Assembly: GCF_023101765.2 (NCBI RefSeq)
Contig: NC_064236.1
Span: 13,170,993 to 13,234,992 of the forward strand
Reading direction: 5' to 3'
Source: Spodoptera frugiperda
Taxonomy: Eukaryota; Arthropoda; Insecta; Lepidoptera; Noctuidae
DNA length: 64,000 nucleotides
Shown: positions 45,066 through 60,000 of the stretch, piece after piece
How the letters are laid out: the number at the start of each line of letters is the position of its first letter
Numbering within the stretch: the stretch's first letter is position 1
The notes under the pieces: model-generated
Told to the model about the DNA's origin: nothing
Database searches by the model: none
The model's input: the letters and a program-made list of their open reading frames with translations, nothing else
Translations under genes and position numbers: made by a program

Positions 45066-48000
45066 GTAAGTGTTCAATCTATTTCTACATGTTACCCCCC
45101 AAATGCGAAACCACCTGTGTCCTGAATCTATTATTGGAGAATGTTACATTTTCTTATACCTTATGCGCTGTAACAAGGTGCGGCTGACAGATGCCTGTAT
45201 GACGTTGACGTCTCTCTTTAGGGATGGACATTAGAAAAATCTTTTTTTATCGCTATCGATACTCGCAGCATACATTTAATTCTCTTTAATTTTTTTTATT
45301 AAATGTGTGTGTTATTTAGTTGTGCAGTGTAACTACGTGTATATACTTGTCAAAATAAATATTTTATGACCGAGCCCTGAGGTGTTTCAGGGTTTCAGTT
45401 TTACAGAACCGTGAAGAAAACAAGGGCATATTAGTTTGTATATGTTAGATTAAGTACCACCACCACCACGCATTATCAATGGCGCCGGAAATGTCTAGAA
45501 AAATAGCTACTACATATTTCTGCTCAGATAATGTAACTGTGGTTTGGGCAGAGAGAGCCGCGTCTACAGTAGATTTACCCACATAATTAAAGGTTTTTTA
45601 AGAATGATAATTGAACGACGCACGATTTTCGTTTTTTATTCTAAAAAAACATCGACTACCTATCCATCGTAGCCGTACATCCCATCACTAAACACGACTA
45701 TGGCTTTACGTTATACGCATAACAATTTACTTTATTTTTCATTTCATTAGATTTTAATTAAATACTAGAACATTCCGGTTGGTTTTAATTTAATTAACTA
45801 CGCTTCCGAATGATTTAACATAATACGAATGTGATACAGCTAAAATATTAAGGCATAATTTTTAAATCGCAGCAACTTTCAAGAGTGATACGAAACGTTA
45901 CTGAATCTGTCAGCCGCACCTTGTTACAGCGCACAAGGTATAATTGGCGAATTGGCAAAGTAATTAGAGAAGCCTTTGAATATTAATAAACCGTTTAATA
46001 TTATCAGAATAGATTAATTAATTATGTAAGGTCGACTACAATAAAGACACCACACCTTCCCGATAGCGAAATTAGGCGGATGACATAATATGTTAAAGCT
46101 ATATAAAATTAATGTGGAAATGTAAACCTATACTTATATTAAAAGGGTAATGCCGACCTTTTCACTCGCCTTGACCGAAAATGACGAGCACAGCTAGACA
46201 AAAAACATTCGTGTCGCGATGTCGGGACCCCGTTTATATATATGTAGGTACTTAAGATGCCTAATAAACCATACAAAAACAGGCGTCTGAGAACGTGAAA
46301 TATGTGCCTCATATTCCAACACCCCGTGTATGCCGAAGTTATGCTAAGAATATCGGTGTTTCAGGGTTAACGCACGTAGGTAAGTAGATACTTGATTAAG
46401 TATGACAATGCAGATATTTTACGACCACGACAGGCGCGAGCAGGAAGAATTTTTCGTATCTATTGAAATCAAATAATGCAAAATACGAGAGTATGTCACA
46501 CGCCGCCGCGAATACCAACATATCAGTATTATTTGTTATACATATATTTCGTGGGCTTTGCAACAAGGCATACCGACGATACGCTAGAAGTATTTTTACT
46601 ATCTGCTGAAGCACTTAACGCTGAGATTAAGGTCGTGTAGTGGAGGTTTCTTGGACCGGATAACCCTTAACATTGACTTTGAATACTTCACGTTAGAAAC
46701 ACGCTCCGTGAAGTGGCTTCCTGAAATATTTAGTTAACATGCCTCGGTTTATTGAGTACCAGATCGATAGATTCTATGTTCAAGATACAAAGGCACCATG
46801 TTTCAAAGGCTTGGTAATTTCGAGGATAGCTCACAGTTCATTCAATGTTGCCTCAAATATTGTAACATGTTGTGTAGGAGCCCGTATTCTCATCTTACCA
46901 CGCTGCCTTAATTACTAGATGCACACTCGGTTTGTTAGAAATACGCTTTGAATGCAATAATAGTCTCATACGGAGATTCTGTTAGATGGTTAAATAATTT
47001 CGCTTCATATTCAGCATTACATTAATTAAATTCACATTCATGTTATGTTTCACTGGCTCATGTTTACTATTAGATATTTTCCAAGTAAGTTTAGTTTTGA
47101 ATACTGGCAATACGTATGCAGTCTCGTATAGAAATTTATAACGACTAACAAGAATGTAACTAAGATTATTTTCGAATGAATGGCTTCTGCAAGAACTTTT
47201 AACGACTTGAAGTTTATCGAATTAACGGTGAGACGACTACTTAGTGACGGAGATATTTTGCAGGATTATTACGTCGATTGCACGAAGATATTGATCCAAC
47301 CCTTACGATAGATAGGGTTTCAGTCCTACGATTCTCGAAGAGATTTAGAGAAATAAAATGCTCTTACGGCCAAAACTAATTACAGTTCTCAATCCGAAAT
47401 CTTTGGTTTCACATCGGCTTTTGACATTAGTTTGTGTGGTATTTTATTGGATCATGATGAGATTTTGAATCCAGTTCGGTTAGCAATACTGCCAAAATAT
47501 AAATAATCCAACGTACTATGTACTTACTACATACAGTTAATGTGCAAAACACATGTCTCTAATGATTGAAACAATATGTCGAGTATCTATTATTACATAA
47601 CATGAAAAATTATAATAAGCGCACAATTCGGAGATCTATGTGGTACTGGTATGTGAACGTTTTCATGTAGAAAAGGGACCTATTTATTAACATGCAATAA
47701 AAGTAATATATGAAGTTTCTATTAAAATGACTGGCTGCTCATAAGTAACTAATAACTTGTGGAAATGGGGACACAGGCTTCTAAAACATGCAAGTTTTAG
47801 GGTGCTTTTCCACCAGATGTACTATGCTACGTTGCTGTGGAGGCATTTGGCTTCCGCCAATCATATTCATTGGTACACATAGCTTAGCACTGGTGATAAT
47901 GGGTTCAAATAAGATGTTTTTATACGGATAGATGCGTGCTATGATATGTGCTATGGATGGTTTCCCTTTATCGAAACATTGTACATTTAAACTGTACATC

Positions 48001-51000
48001 TTCCTCGTGCAGCTACTTTGCGGCGGCACATCTTACTCACACCACCACATAGCTTAGTATAAGTGGGAACGGATCCTCGCAGCATAGCTACATAGCACGT
48101 CTGTGGTGGAAAAGTACCCTTATAGTTTTGCCATTAGGTATTCAAACTAGCTCAAGCAAATTAAAATAAAGCTACATACCTACCTATGTTGTACGTGTAG
48201 GTACATTGTACATTTAATGTCTACTTGTAGCAGAACAGCAATCAATTCATAATGGGGCATTTCTAAAGAAACAAAAAATCTTAGACGAACTAACCAAACA
48301 AAAATCGGTTTGAAAAGCAACCGACTGAAAAATGATTCCCAATTTATTATTAGCACTCCGAACCGCTTACGTTTCTTTGTTCGTCGTGAAATGTATTAGT
48401 GGTGGCAATCGACGTGGCCAAGTACTTATAATTACAATTTGAGTGAGACCTAGTACCTAGGTACGTAGGCATCGCACCGGCAAATTGTTTGAGAGAGTAC
48501 CTACTAACAAAAGTTTTCACTTAGCCGCCACCCAACGGGAAATTTCTGCTACTTTATAATGCTTCTTGTAGTCACGTTTGCGCCATTACGACCATGACTA
48601 AAGTCTGAAGGTTGAAAAGCAAATAAATATAATTGTCATTTCACTTTGCTTTTATTTTCATTGTTTCTTATGCTCCAGTTTCTTCATGTTTCTTTAATGA
48701 GCACTAGTACTGCACGCAAAGCACGAGGACTGGGTTAGGAAACGGGTTTTTTGAATTTTCGTCTTAGTGCATCTGAAATTGTGCACTTTGGAGATGCACA
48801 ATTCCAGCGTCTGATATCTAAATATAATGGTATACCCCGACTTTTGTATAAAATTAGATGTAGTACTCAGCCTTACGGGTTAGAAATCTCACCCCTATCA
48901 CATTGTATAGGTAATACTATGTTGAGATATAATACCCAAATATGTATAGAAAATAACAATGAGAACATAAGGCGAAAATATACCGGCAGCACGTAATGTA
49001 CGTGTGATTGCGAAAATAACCTGGGCAATCGGCAGGCCACACGGTAAGGAGGGCTCACTCGGTCCAAGGGGCATGATGACCATATCACAAGTATAAAAAG
49101 TTACAGTGGTAGTCCCCCGTCGATGTCTGTGCATGGACCGCCTTAATATTTAATTAGAAAGTTCTCTCCCAGAGCAACGGGGACGCCGTGCCTCGGTGAA
49201 CTTGTACGAAGAATTATAAATTCCAGCAGTCGCTTTTAGCGTTGTTATATTTCAAAATTTCAATTGAACTAAAACTTCTATGTGGGAACGTTAATGAAAA
49301 CACTAATTATGTTAAGGACTTTATTCAAAACACTAATATTTGTGAAAGGTCCTCGAGTTTGTCTGGAGTACGGAACTAGGGAACTTCAGTCTTTAGTCAC
49401 TGCTAAGATTCCTTTCAGTGCAACGGAACCGGAAGCGACGTAGACTTCTTATTACAGTTAACTTTGTGCTTTTCATGTTTGACTGCGACCGTTGTATTTC
49501 AATTTATCTTTTAGGAAATTGCGTTTAGTATATTGTGGAAAAACATGGGGCTTATTAAATTTGTAGATTATTACGGTACGATAATTTATTATAGTATTTC
49601 ACCTAATTTGTGTAAAGAGACATTGTTATTTGCGGTCTATTTATATTTTTTTAATAACGTATCTAAAAAGATTATCTAGAATTTTATTAATAAATACCAT
49701 AGCCACTAATAAAAAACGAGTGTATAGAAATATCAATGTATGGGATTGACGGATTGACACTGCTGACTTTCGTCAATACTATTATGTATGATTGAACTTA
49801 TGTGTTACATACGCGAACCTTAGGTATGTTTATGGATAGTACAACGCAACACTCATACTTATTACGCAAGTCTTCGCCAGTTTTACAAAAAGATAATGTT
49901 GTTTGTTTGTACTAAGACATAACTGTTGTAACGACCGCCTAAAATGTTTTCATATACCGTATGTATGCGTATGCAGTGCAGTATTGTCCGACTTAAAAAG
50001 TGCTATTAATATCCCTTTGTATGTAGGAAAAATATGGGTAGTGACTTTCTTGCTACTGAATTATTTTACGAAGGAGAAAAAGGTTTATCATGAAAATAAA
50101 TGTTCTTATATTTTTTTTCTAATGTCTTATGTAGGCACAATTATCTAGGGACCTATATCTATCTCTATATCTATAAGGTTATGTAGGCAAGCCTTGTATT
50201 GTATTAACTTTTCTAGATTATAGGAAAGATTTGATTGGATTAAATAGGCCCCGAAAAGTGATTTCGGCTGATTTGAAAATTCAGCTGATAACATAAGCTA
50301 CGTTTTTATCTCGATGTTGCCACAAGATCAGGATAAGAAAAGTTAGTTAAAATAAACGGGCGAACCCGCAGGCGGAACGCTTGTTAAGAATAATATTCTA
50401 ATGACTGCCACTAATTTACTTCAATTCAAACGCAGGAGCGTTTATATATTTCCACAAGCCCCACGTATCGAACGTCGATACACGACAATTATGGAATTAT
50501 TCCTTATTACCGTATAAATTATTTCATTAAACCATAATTGTGTTACAGATTATGCTATGCATACACTCATGTGTGTAGCTATACGGCGCCGTAGTTACGG
50601 TAATTACTACATTAAATTGATCTATCATGCTATATCTATAACCTGAATTCTTAATAATACCTTGTATTCGTTCAACTTGCAAGAAGGAATTAAACTATTA
50701 TTGATATAATAGTTTGTTTGTAAGTTAAAAACGTATTTAAGTTCGTACATTTCTTATCGTTTAGCCAATCTGAAGTAGGCAAATCGGTTTTCGATAGCAG
50801 CTTAATATATGTGCACGAAAGCTGTTTATCTACGAGCTATAAACGGCTTGTTCCTAAGCACGAGTAGGAGCTAGGAGCCCTGCGACGTTCACTATTTGCG
50901 ACGAAGGCTCACGTTGGCGTGTTGACGCGTTAGTAATCAGTTCACGTAGAAACGACCGGTGTTTGTGACAATGGCGAATAACGTCATGCCCTGTGATTTT

Positions 51001-54000
51001 AAAGAATCGAAACGGAAACCGTAGGCGCATCTCGAGACGTGAGTAACTTATACCAATTGGTAATACTTATATCTTAATACCATTTTATTATCACAAACTT
51101 TAAATAATTTCATCAAACGAAACTAACACCTGTGGGAGCAGCGTCACACGTATAATTATTAAACTAAGTCGCTATGACTAATAATGTAGTTTTATACTGA
51201 CATTGAATATAATATAATTCAATGCGTACACAGGTTTAAGTCATAGGAAAATTTATAAAACGGTTAGTGAAAGTACAATTTATTTCCGTTGTATGGAGCT
51301 TACGGAATTATTAGTTGGTTGGTCTTAATAAACAAGCTTAATGTATCCGATTACACGGCGAAAGGCACTCAGTTCGTTTACTTACCACGTTGCGGGACCG
51401 TAATGAAATACAAATATGTTGTTTCATTGAAATGTACGCAATAAGGTTTGATTTTTGTAGTATCGAAAGCTTTTCCTAGCTCTACGAATAAATTAGAAGG
51501 AGTTCAAATATACGTTTTAATTAATTCATTAATTGAAGTGGCTATGTACCTTTTATTTTTTATTTATACAGGGGAAATGGAAATACCAGCATGACTAAGA
51601 TGTTCTTATTTTAATTAAAAGCACCAAAGCTGAGTGCATACGCAGCCCATATGTATGTATTTGCCCCCGGCACCCTTTATCCACGTAACCCTTGACTAAA
51701 ACATGTATTACCTACGCTACGTACCACACATCCCGAATGGTCGCTGTTTTGTTTAATTATTCGTCTGGTATCGATTACAAGAAACGCGAGTACCCTTTAA
51801 AATGGTCTAAAACAGCCCCGCCCGAGGCACATTTTAAAGGTATATTTTACTAATTATTTAATGTGCCGCTGGCCTGGTTCCATCGATCTGTCATCAATGG
51901 CCGTGTAATTATTACTTGTACTGCACGTATATAATGTGTATATAGGGACCTCGTCGGCGGCATGTTGATAGTTCGGAAAGTCATTACCTCGTAGGACCGT
52001 TATTGCTGTCAGCTCTATGTTCCGTACACATTCGTCGTGAAAACTACTGAACATGAAAAATAAAAACAAAATGCTAACGACCCCCTCGTACAATGAAAGT
52101 AATTAAAATAATAGTCCGACGATATCACGCAAAGTGGTTTAAGTCGTAAAAGAAAAACATGTGACATTGTAAGTTGGCGTGTATAATGGGTGAGAACGCT
52201 CTAACGCACACGTAACCTGGTAACGCAGGCACAGGCGCGCCGGTGGAGCAGCCTGTAGCCACTGATGTTTACAAATTTATACGAGCTTAAGCCAATATTG
52301 TAGGCGGTATAAGCTGACATTCGATCGTTTTATGTAAAAAAGAATATTGCCTTTCGTGGATGGATATGAATGAGTAGCGAGTCGCCACTGCGCTGTTTAT
52401 TATTCATTAGACGACTACATGTCACGCAATAGCATAAGCACGCACAAGCTCAGTGCTTCTGAAACTTTCTCCACCTAAATTTTACCATTCGGCTTTCACT
52501 CAGCCGACGACTGAAAAGTGTTTTGCTACAATTAAATTAAAAGCAAAATTACACTTAATGGAATTGTTAGGAGGTAGCTAGACTGGACGATGTGAAAAAA
52601 GTATATCCAATTTGCCGGACGTCAGGAACACGCTCACTTTGTGAACCGCTGGCCCAAGTAAATGCTTTTGCTTAAACCAAGATCATTTATTCGTGTTTAT
52701 TAATATTCAAAACTGGCTTTATGACGTTTGCAATTTGTTCTCAAGCGCTGAGCAACAAGAGGCCTGCTTAAGTAACGAGACACGCAACAAGCGAATTGTA
52801 TTTGCATTTGACCCATAAGCGCCTGTCTTTTGTTTGGTGGAGGGGAAAACTTAACGCGGTCTTCACAATAGATTCCAATTTTACTGTTTAAGGATATTTG
52901 AGATTCATTACGCTTACATAGCACAATTCTTATGACGTGCACGTGGCGGCGTAGCTCATAGCCGTGGACTGCCACCGGCTTATGTAACTTTTAATGGCTG
53001 TGCGACTTGTCATCGATATAAATTTATGTTCAGTTCCATGTGTGTGTAAGCGCCGTCGCTGTGTGAATATAAATTAAGGCTATTGAACAGTTGTAAGAAC
53101 CTACAATATGACTGTTTCAATATATTCCTGTTCCGCACTGAGAGCGGGACGTGGCTTTAATTATGTAGCCAATAGCCACGTCTAGTAAGTTGTGGATTAA
53201 TTTCACTATCATGCATTATTATTAACATTTGGGTTAATGGCTTGGCCATAAAGTAAAAATAGACTTAATTAAATGAGTACACTTTTTATGTTAAGTTAGT
53301 GAGAGATGTCGAGCATGTGTGGCGCGCACAAGCACGCACTGGTTATTGTTTACCTAGTGATGGAGTTATCGTCGTTACATATTTCACGGCGTGTGCTCTC
53401 ATTTCCATTTTATTTCATACAAGAGATGTGTGATTGTGAAACAATACAAAATTTAATTTTCGTATAATAAGTGCCACGTAACGAGTGGTAGGAGCTTGTA
53501 TGGAATGATTGATGGCTATTGTTTATCAAATGGAGGTAAAAATTACAAGCGCGAGCGGTTTCCTGGCATGAAATTGAATTTTACCGGACTCTAGGAAGGG
53601 TCTTGTTATTTTTTTTTTTCGTTAAATTCAGGTTCAACTTCGGTTGTATTAATAAATAATAGGTATGTACGTATGAAAATGTAACAATAAATCATTTATG
53701 AATCGTTAAGGATTCGAACAATGAAATAAGATAATTTGGACATTACAATAGAGCGTGCCGTCCGCGCCCGCTCGTCGGTGAAGCGTAGCCTCCATATGTG
53801 TCACAAGTTATCAGTCGTTGGCAGCTAATTAAATGATTCAACATACATATAACGGCGACTATGTAACTGTGTATCAGTTTGTTTGTTCTGTCTAATACCT
53901 ACCGCACGCAAGAACCCTTTGATAGATTGACTAATAAGCGACCCCGTTGAGAATTACACTGAACAAGTCCAATGAGAAATTCGCCTGACAACTGGTCTCG

Positions 54001-57000
54001 TGTATATTTAATTTACTACTCTTTTACATTCCACTAATTAATACCACTGTCTACGTGAGCTTGCTAATGCGTATGTTAAATAGAAATAATGCCTTGCGAA
54101 TGCCATGAAAATAATTTAATGTGTCAAATCATTACGTGTTCTGGGTAGGGTCGAGGTGATAATTTTGAGCTTTTATTGTGTTTAAAAGATATAACACACG
54201 CAATGATAAGCGAGCCAATCTGTAAACTATCCAGTTATGAGGCTTTTTCAATTTTCATAGAGGAACCGCGGAAAATATTTGTCATTGGTAGGTAAATGCA
54301 AACATATGCGGTATTTATCACAGTTTCCTTTAAGATGTGTCTAGATCCGAACCATCCGAACGCACGATGTCAATTCATTAAAAGTTTTTTCACCTCTACA
54401 AGAAGTTTTGAATTGACGTTGCTATGATTGGTGTACGACATCTTTTCCGTTGTTATCGGACAATTATTTTTCATTATGTTGTTTCACGCTGATGTGTTGT
54501 AATTATTGCAATTGCGATAGCTTTGTTCTTAGCAGCGAAAGCTTTTTTAATAGTGTACAATGTAGAATATCTTCTGTCACGACGGCGAATCTTGAATGAT
54601 TTACGCGTATCTTGACTAGAGGCAAGACAAGCATCTAAATGTCATCTAAGTTGGCCGTAGCTGGCGGGGCGGTGTGTGGTGTACTGTATAAACCGGGGTG
54701 CGAACGTTAGTACAACACATTATATTATGTGCTATATGCCTACATGTCTGTTGCAGCTCAATGTATCGCGCCTCTCGGAATGGAGAGCGGGTTGATTCCC
54801 GACAAGGATATCACCGCTAGTTCTTGCTACAACGACGGCAATGTGGCCCCGCAGAATGGAAGGTTCGTATTATATTGTCTTAACTTGACTTTTTTGTTTC
54901 CATTAGTATTGATAGATCCTGTCTACTTGTAGATGTAAGTAGGTACTAGATATTTATTTCAACGTGATATCTTAATTTCGATACGGTTGAAGGGTAACGA
55001 CCCTATCGAGATTCGGAGCCCATTACGCATCAACATGAACTTGCACTGCTTCAATGCCGTTAAAAATGTGGAACTCGTTATCGCACTCGTAGACTGCTGT
55101 CTTTTCAAGCCAGCTGAACTACTTGAATAGCGATTTAAACTTTCAAGGCGTTTTTCAACGTCTAGTTCTTGTTAGAAGGACCTGATCATAACAAACCAGT
55201 GAACTTCCAATGCTGAATTTAATATCCCATATTTTCAGAGCTTCCCCGAGACGAACTCGGTACTTTAGGAAGGGTGGAGGGAGATAGTGCATAATTGGTG
55301 GTCAGCGCAGGGCTTTATCTGTATACAAAGGACTCTACAGAGTCTACAGCCTTTGAATCAGTTCCATTATTTACTTTACAACTTAGTGCAATATTGCTGT
55401 TTTATAACGATGAAAGCTGCAAATAAAACGTCACTCATCATTTCTTAGTAACGAGTCACATGTGACAAGATCTCAGTCGCTATTTAATCGATAATACCTA
55501 AAAAGCCAAATTACTGTCGAGGTAGTTAGTGAGAATGTATGGAATCGATTCATTTGTTTATAGTGTAAGTTTAGTGCTGGTGGAGCCAATGGTTACAGCC
55601 CGTTTATTACAAGTCATTAATTATAAAAGTTCATGTGCGACATGTTTATTTTGTTTATTATCGAACACCCAGCGCGTTGTTTATGTTATATCATCAATGA
55701 TTTATGCAGCACTATTTGTATTACAGCCCTAGGCCTAGACAAAAGGAAGCGCGCAACATATCTGGTGTCGCTGTTGAAATAGTATCAAACTTATTAGTCG
55801 GCGCATATGCTAAGTGATAAATTATGAAAGTTTGTTCACGCCTCATTGATATCTAGAGAGCGGTCGGTGGCGCGTCAATGAGTTTAATGACTGACCATCT
55901 CGGAATTTGATTGGTGCGAACGATTACTCTGCTCAGTGACACATGATAAGTGAATGCGCTAATAACAACACCACTATTATTAGCTTTGATTGATAAATTG
56001 TATGAGGAATCTTGGATCGTTGTGAAATAACAAAGCCGCCTTAGTTTTTGTACGGCCGGCGTATTGAAGCGATTACGCTTTGTACCTTCATGGGTTATAA
56101 ACTCTGAAGCGGCCGGGCTTGAGTCCGTAAACAATATTTAAAACTTTTTACTTGCGGCTAATGACTCTTTTTTGATATACGGGCATAACGAAGTCCATTC
56201 CATTGCTGTATGTTTAATCAAAAGTAACAGATTGTTAATTACAATATTCTTGTTTGAATTTTAATTTTTTGTTCTTTTTATTGTATTAAACAATAGATTT
56301 AAAGGTCCGTAACGAAGTTGTAAAAACGGGATCTTATTAAAAATATTTCACTGTAGGTGGAGTATTCTTCGTGGTACTTATTTGTTATTTTAGTGGAATT
56401 TTCTGGTGGACCAGATTCTACATCATGAAACCTTGATAGCTAAACGGTCGAAATTTTCACAAATAATATTTCTATGGCCATAATAATACTCGTGCTATCC
56501 CGGGGATTAACCCGTCCAAATAAACAAAATCCCCAGCTTTATATATAATTTAGATAGACATTGTGAACTTCTATTTTCAGTCGTTGTTGATAGAATACTT
56601 TAAATTCATGAGACGACGCAGACCTTTGCAAAAATTGACTATAATGTACGGAATACACAAGGAAAGCCTATCACGCAATCATCTGACAAATCTATTATGG
56701 AAACCGATTGCATTTCGGTTGTAATGTGAAATTGCTGTGGCTATATGACGTTATCTATGTATAATACACAGCATGGGCTGTCAATTTCCTTTGACGAGAG
56801 GGACGAGAGGGAGTCGTTACATCCAACCGCAGGGTGGGACGTCGCGTCGTTTGCGATGGTGATGAATATGCGGCCACACGGCTCTTTGCAACTGATAGAT
56901 CACTAACAACATTCATATCTAAAGGTTTAACTGAATATTATACTCCTATTACTATGTGATGTGATGGTAGGGAAGCCGTTAGCGTTCTTTGTAAAGTTTT

Positions 57001-60000
57001 TAATAGGGCTAATCCATACTACAACGTACTTATGATTCGTCTAGACTAGTGTTGTGGGTGTCCATGTGGATGTTTGATTTTAGGTAAAGCGTCTGCTTGT
57101 TAAAAAAAATCTAAAATCTTGTTTATTGTACCATAACAGGTTAAATCAAGATATAAAGGGTGGAGCCTGGTGTCCAAGGTCTCAGATCACGACTGAGTCA
57201 ACAGAATGGCTGGAAATAGATCTGCATACCGTACACGTGATCACGGGAACCGGTACGCAAGGCCGGTTCGGGAACGGTCAGGGCCAGGAGTACGCGGAGG
57301 CCTACGTCATCGAGTACTGGCGCCCCAAACTCGGCAAGTGGGTGAGGTACCGGACCGGCGAAGGACAAGAGGTAAGGCTTAGCATAATAGAATATGTAAC
57401 CTTACATATAACAAAAACGGACCTAATTTTGTTATGATGATGAGAAAAGAATTCAGCACATTGATATCTAGTTTTTAGGGGGAAAGCTTAGTAGTAACTA
57501 TCAACACTGATAGAAGGTTCGTACTTATTAGTCCGTAGCATCCCACTACCGGACTGGTCATCCTTAGAGAATAACATGTAGGCCTATTGTTTCTACATAA
57601 CTTACGTTGTAAGGTATCCATAGTACGTTTCTTGTTCTTATAAAATATGTGGTTCAATTCTGAACTACATACATTAAGTACAATTAATTATGTGACAACA
57701 ACAAAAGCGACTCGCCTAAAGATCGCGTTTGCATTTCTAAAGTTTTATTTTACTTAAATCTACGATAAAACCCCCATCCTAGAACTTTTATGCAAGTAAA
57801 CCGTCGACAGATTCTGCGTCAACTTGTTGATATCTCGACACAATGGCTCTATAAAGTGCAGTGACATCGAAAGTCAAAGAGTTTGACTGAACCGTTCGTG
57901 GCGGAACAAGTTGCCAATGTTCGCATACACACTCAAAGCTCTTTATGCATAGGGTTGTCACTCATGCGTCTATTTTAAGCTCGTCTAGAAAATCGAACCC
58001 CATAAAGTACACCTCGTTTGGTAGCTATTTTACAATTACATTCAGATACTTATATGTATTAATAGTTTTAATGTAATCGATTCGTGTTGCTAATCACACG
58101 AACCTCATTCCAGAGATAAAATTTAATTTATAGTTAGCGACAAGCGACAATAACCAAATTGACCTAAAAATTAATGCAGTTTCAAGATAAGGTACATTGT
58201 TTATTTATGACTTACTGTAATTAATTAGTTTGACTACTGATACATTGAAGTACTTAGATGCTGTACTGTACCTATTTTATCAACAGACAATTTTCAATTA
58301 CTACGATCGACGGGGACTCTAACTAATCAAATGAAGCCCTACTTTACTCTACTTACGTGCCTTTTAGTAACTACTCAGCTAGTCTTTCAAAGTTCTTTAT
58401 AAAGAGACAGCAATTTATTTCTCTACACAATATTAAAAAGGGCATTAAAACGCTGTTTGTAGAGTGGAAGTAAATTAAGTTTGCTGAGACATTGCAAAAT
58501 ACAGGATAGTATATATTATGTATTGCACAGTGTAAACTTAGTCGATTTTAGTTATTTATTTTAGCTATGTTTATTCACCTTTACCTTACCTTACTCCTTT
58601 ACCTTACGTTGTCAGCCCTATTAATGAAAAACGAAGTGTCGGTGCGACGTCGATTATATGCCTTTGTTTAATAAACCACCTACAATTAATTAAGTGCGTT
58701 TATGCGCTTAAAACAATATCGAAATGTTTAAGTAAATCGATCTGAAAAACGTTTTTCAATACCAATTTCATTTTGTGTGTTTAACAATGAAACAGTTGAG
58801 GCTGACCAGCTGTTATCCGCGCTTTACACATACGTAAATTGATCGTATGCGTGGGTCCATTGACCCCCATGTACAAGTAAACAATAACTATACGTGGTAT
58901 AGTTGCTAATGATCTTGTTGCATTATCTACCCCACTGATAATACTCAGGTCCAATGTAACATATACGTAGCTATAGCTAAGATTTGAGTCCCTATTCATT
59001 AGGATAATTGCATTAAAACAACGTAGCTTCTGATTGTCATCTACAATATTAATGTGGAATGCACTCGACACACACGACCTATGTTTACCAAACGAACATG
59101 AATGACTGTTCACAAACAACTTGTGCTGCAGTTTTCAATATGAAAATTAGTTTTTGAACATCATTTCCTATATTAGGAACGAAGGTGCTTTTTGCGGTTC
59201 GAATTGTACAATATTTTAACTGTAGGCACATACAATTGGACTATTTGAGTAGCAATTAGGGCTAAAATAGCTTGACAAAAATGGAATTAATTATACTGAT
59301 TAATTTAATACCGGGGTACTTGTAGTTAAAGACGGCGTTTAGTCACCTGTCGTAGTTCACTGTCCTTCTACTTACAAATGCAAGACATTTGCACGGGACT
59401 TGCACTAACTTGTAATTATGGCCACTATTTCCAGCCCCTTCCAACGGGGGGGTTTGACGATCACTAGATAATACACAGTTTTTCATAAAACTGGTTGTTA
59501 GTGGGCAGTACCTACAATCTATCTATACTAATATTATAAAGCTGAAGAGTTTGTTTGTTTGTTTGAACGCGCTAATCTCCGGAACTACTGGTCCGTTTTG
59601 AATAATTATTTTTGTGTTGAATAGTTCATTTATCGAGGAAGGTTATAAGCTATAAAACATCACGCTATGACCAATAGGAGCCAAGCAGAGCGGGTGAAAC
59701 CGCGCGAAAGTAGCTAGTGTCTATGTCTAATATGAGGACGGATTTTCTGTTACAATATCAACGTATGCCTGACTGTGACAGCGACATGATGTACGTGTGA
59801 TGTGTATGTCCTGGTTGGCAAACATGCTGACGATATCGGGAGCGAGTGCAATTCCTAACGATATTTTCAACATCCGTCAATAGCTGAGATCATTCATTTG
59901 ATACACAGATAATAATTTGGTCTAGGTATCACAGACGCATCCAGATGACAAAAATTCCTTCGCGAGAAGATTTCGATAAAGAACTAAGATATTAATCTTA

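Larger units (their letters stand above)
45066..54756 (+). other. Ddr: DDR intron 1
   Basis: 9691 bases between the signal-peptide exon and the discoidin domain. It carries a TIR element (45159-45938), a Harbinger-type MITE (47800-48119) and a candidate alternative leader exon (50939-51038). The remainder is AT-rich with nothing recognised. Confidence 0.85.

Noticed and set aside
54687..54692. TATAAA about 65 bases before DDR exon 2
   Set aside because: The exon is well explained by splicing from exon 1 in matching phase; no initiator follows at the proper distance.
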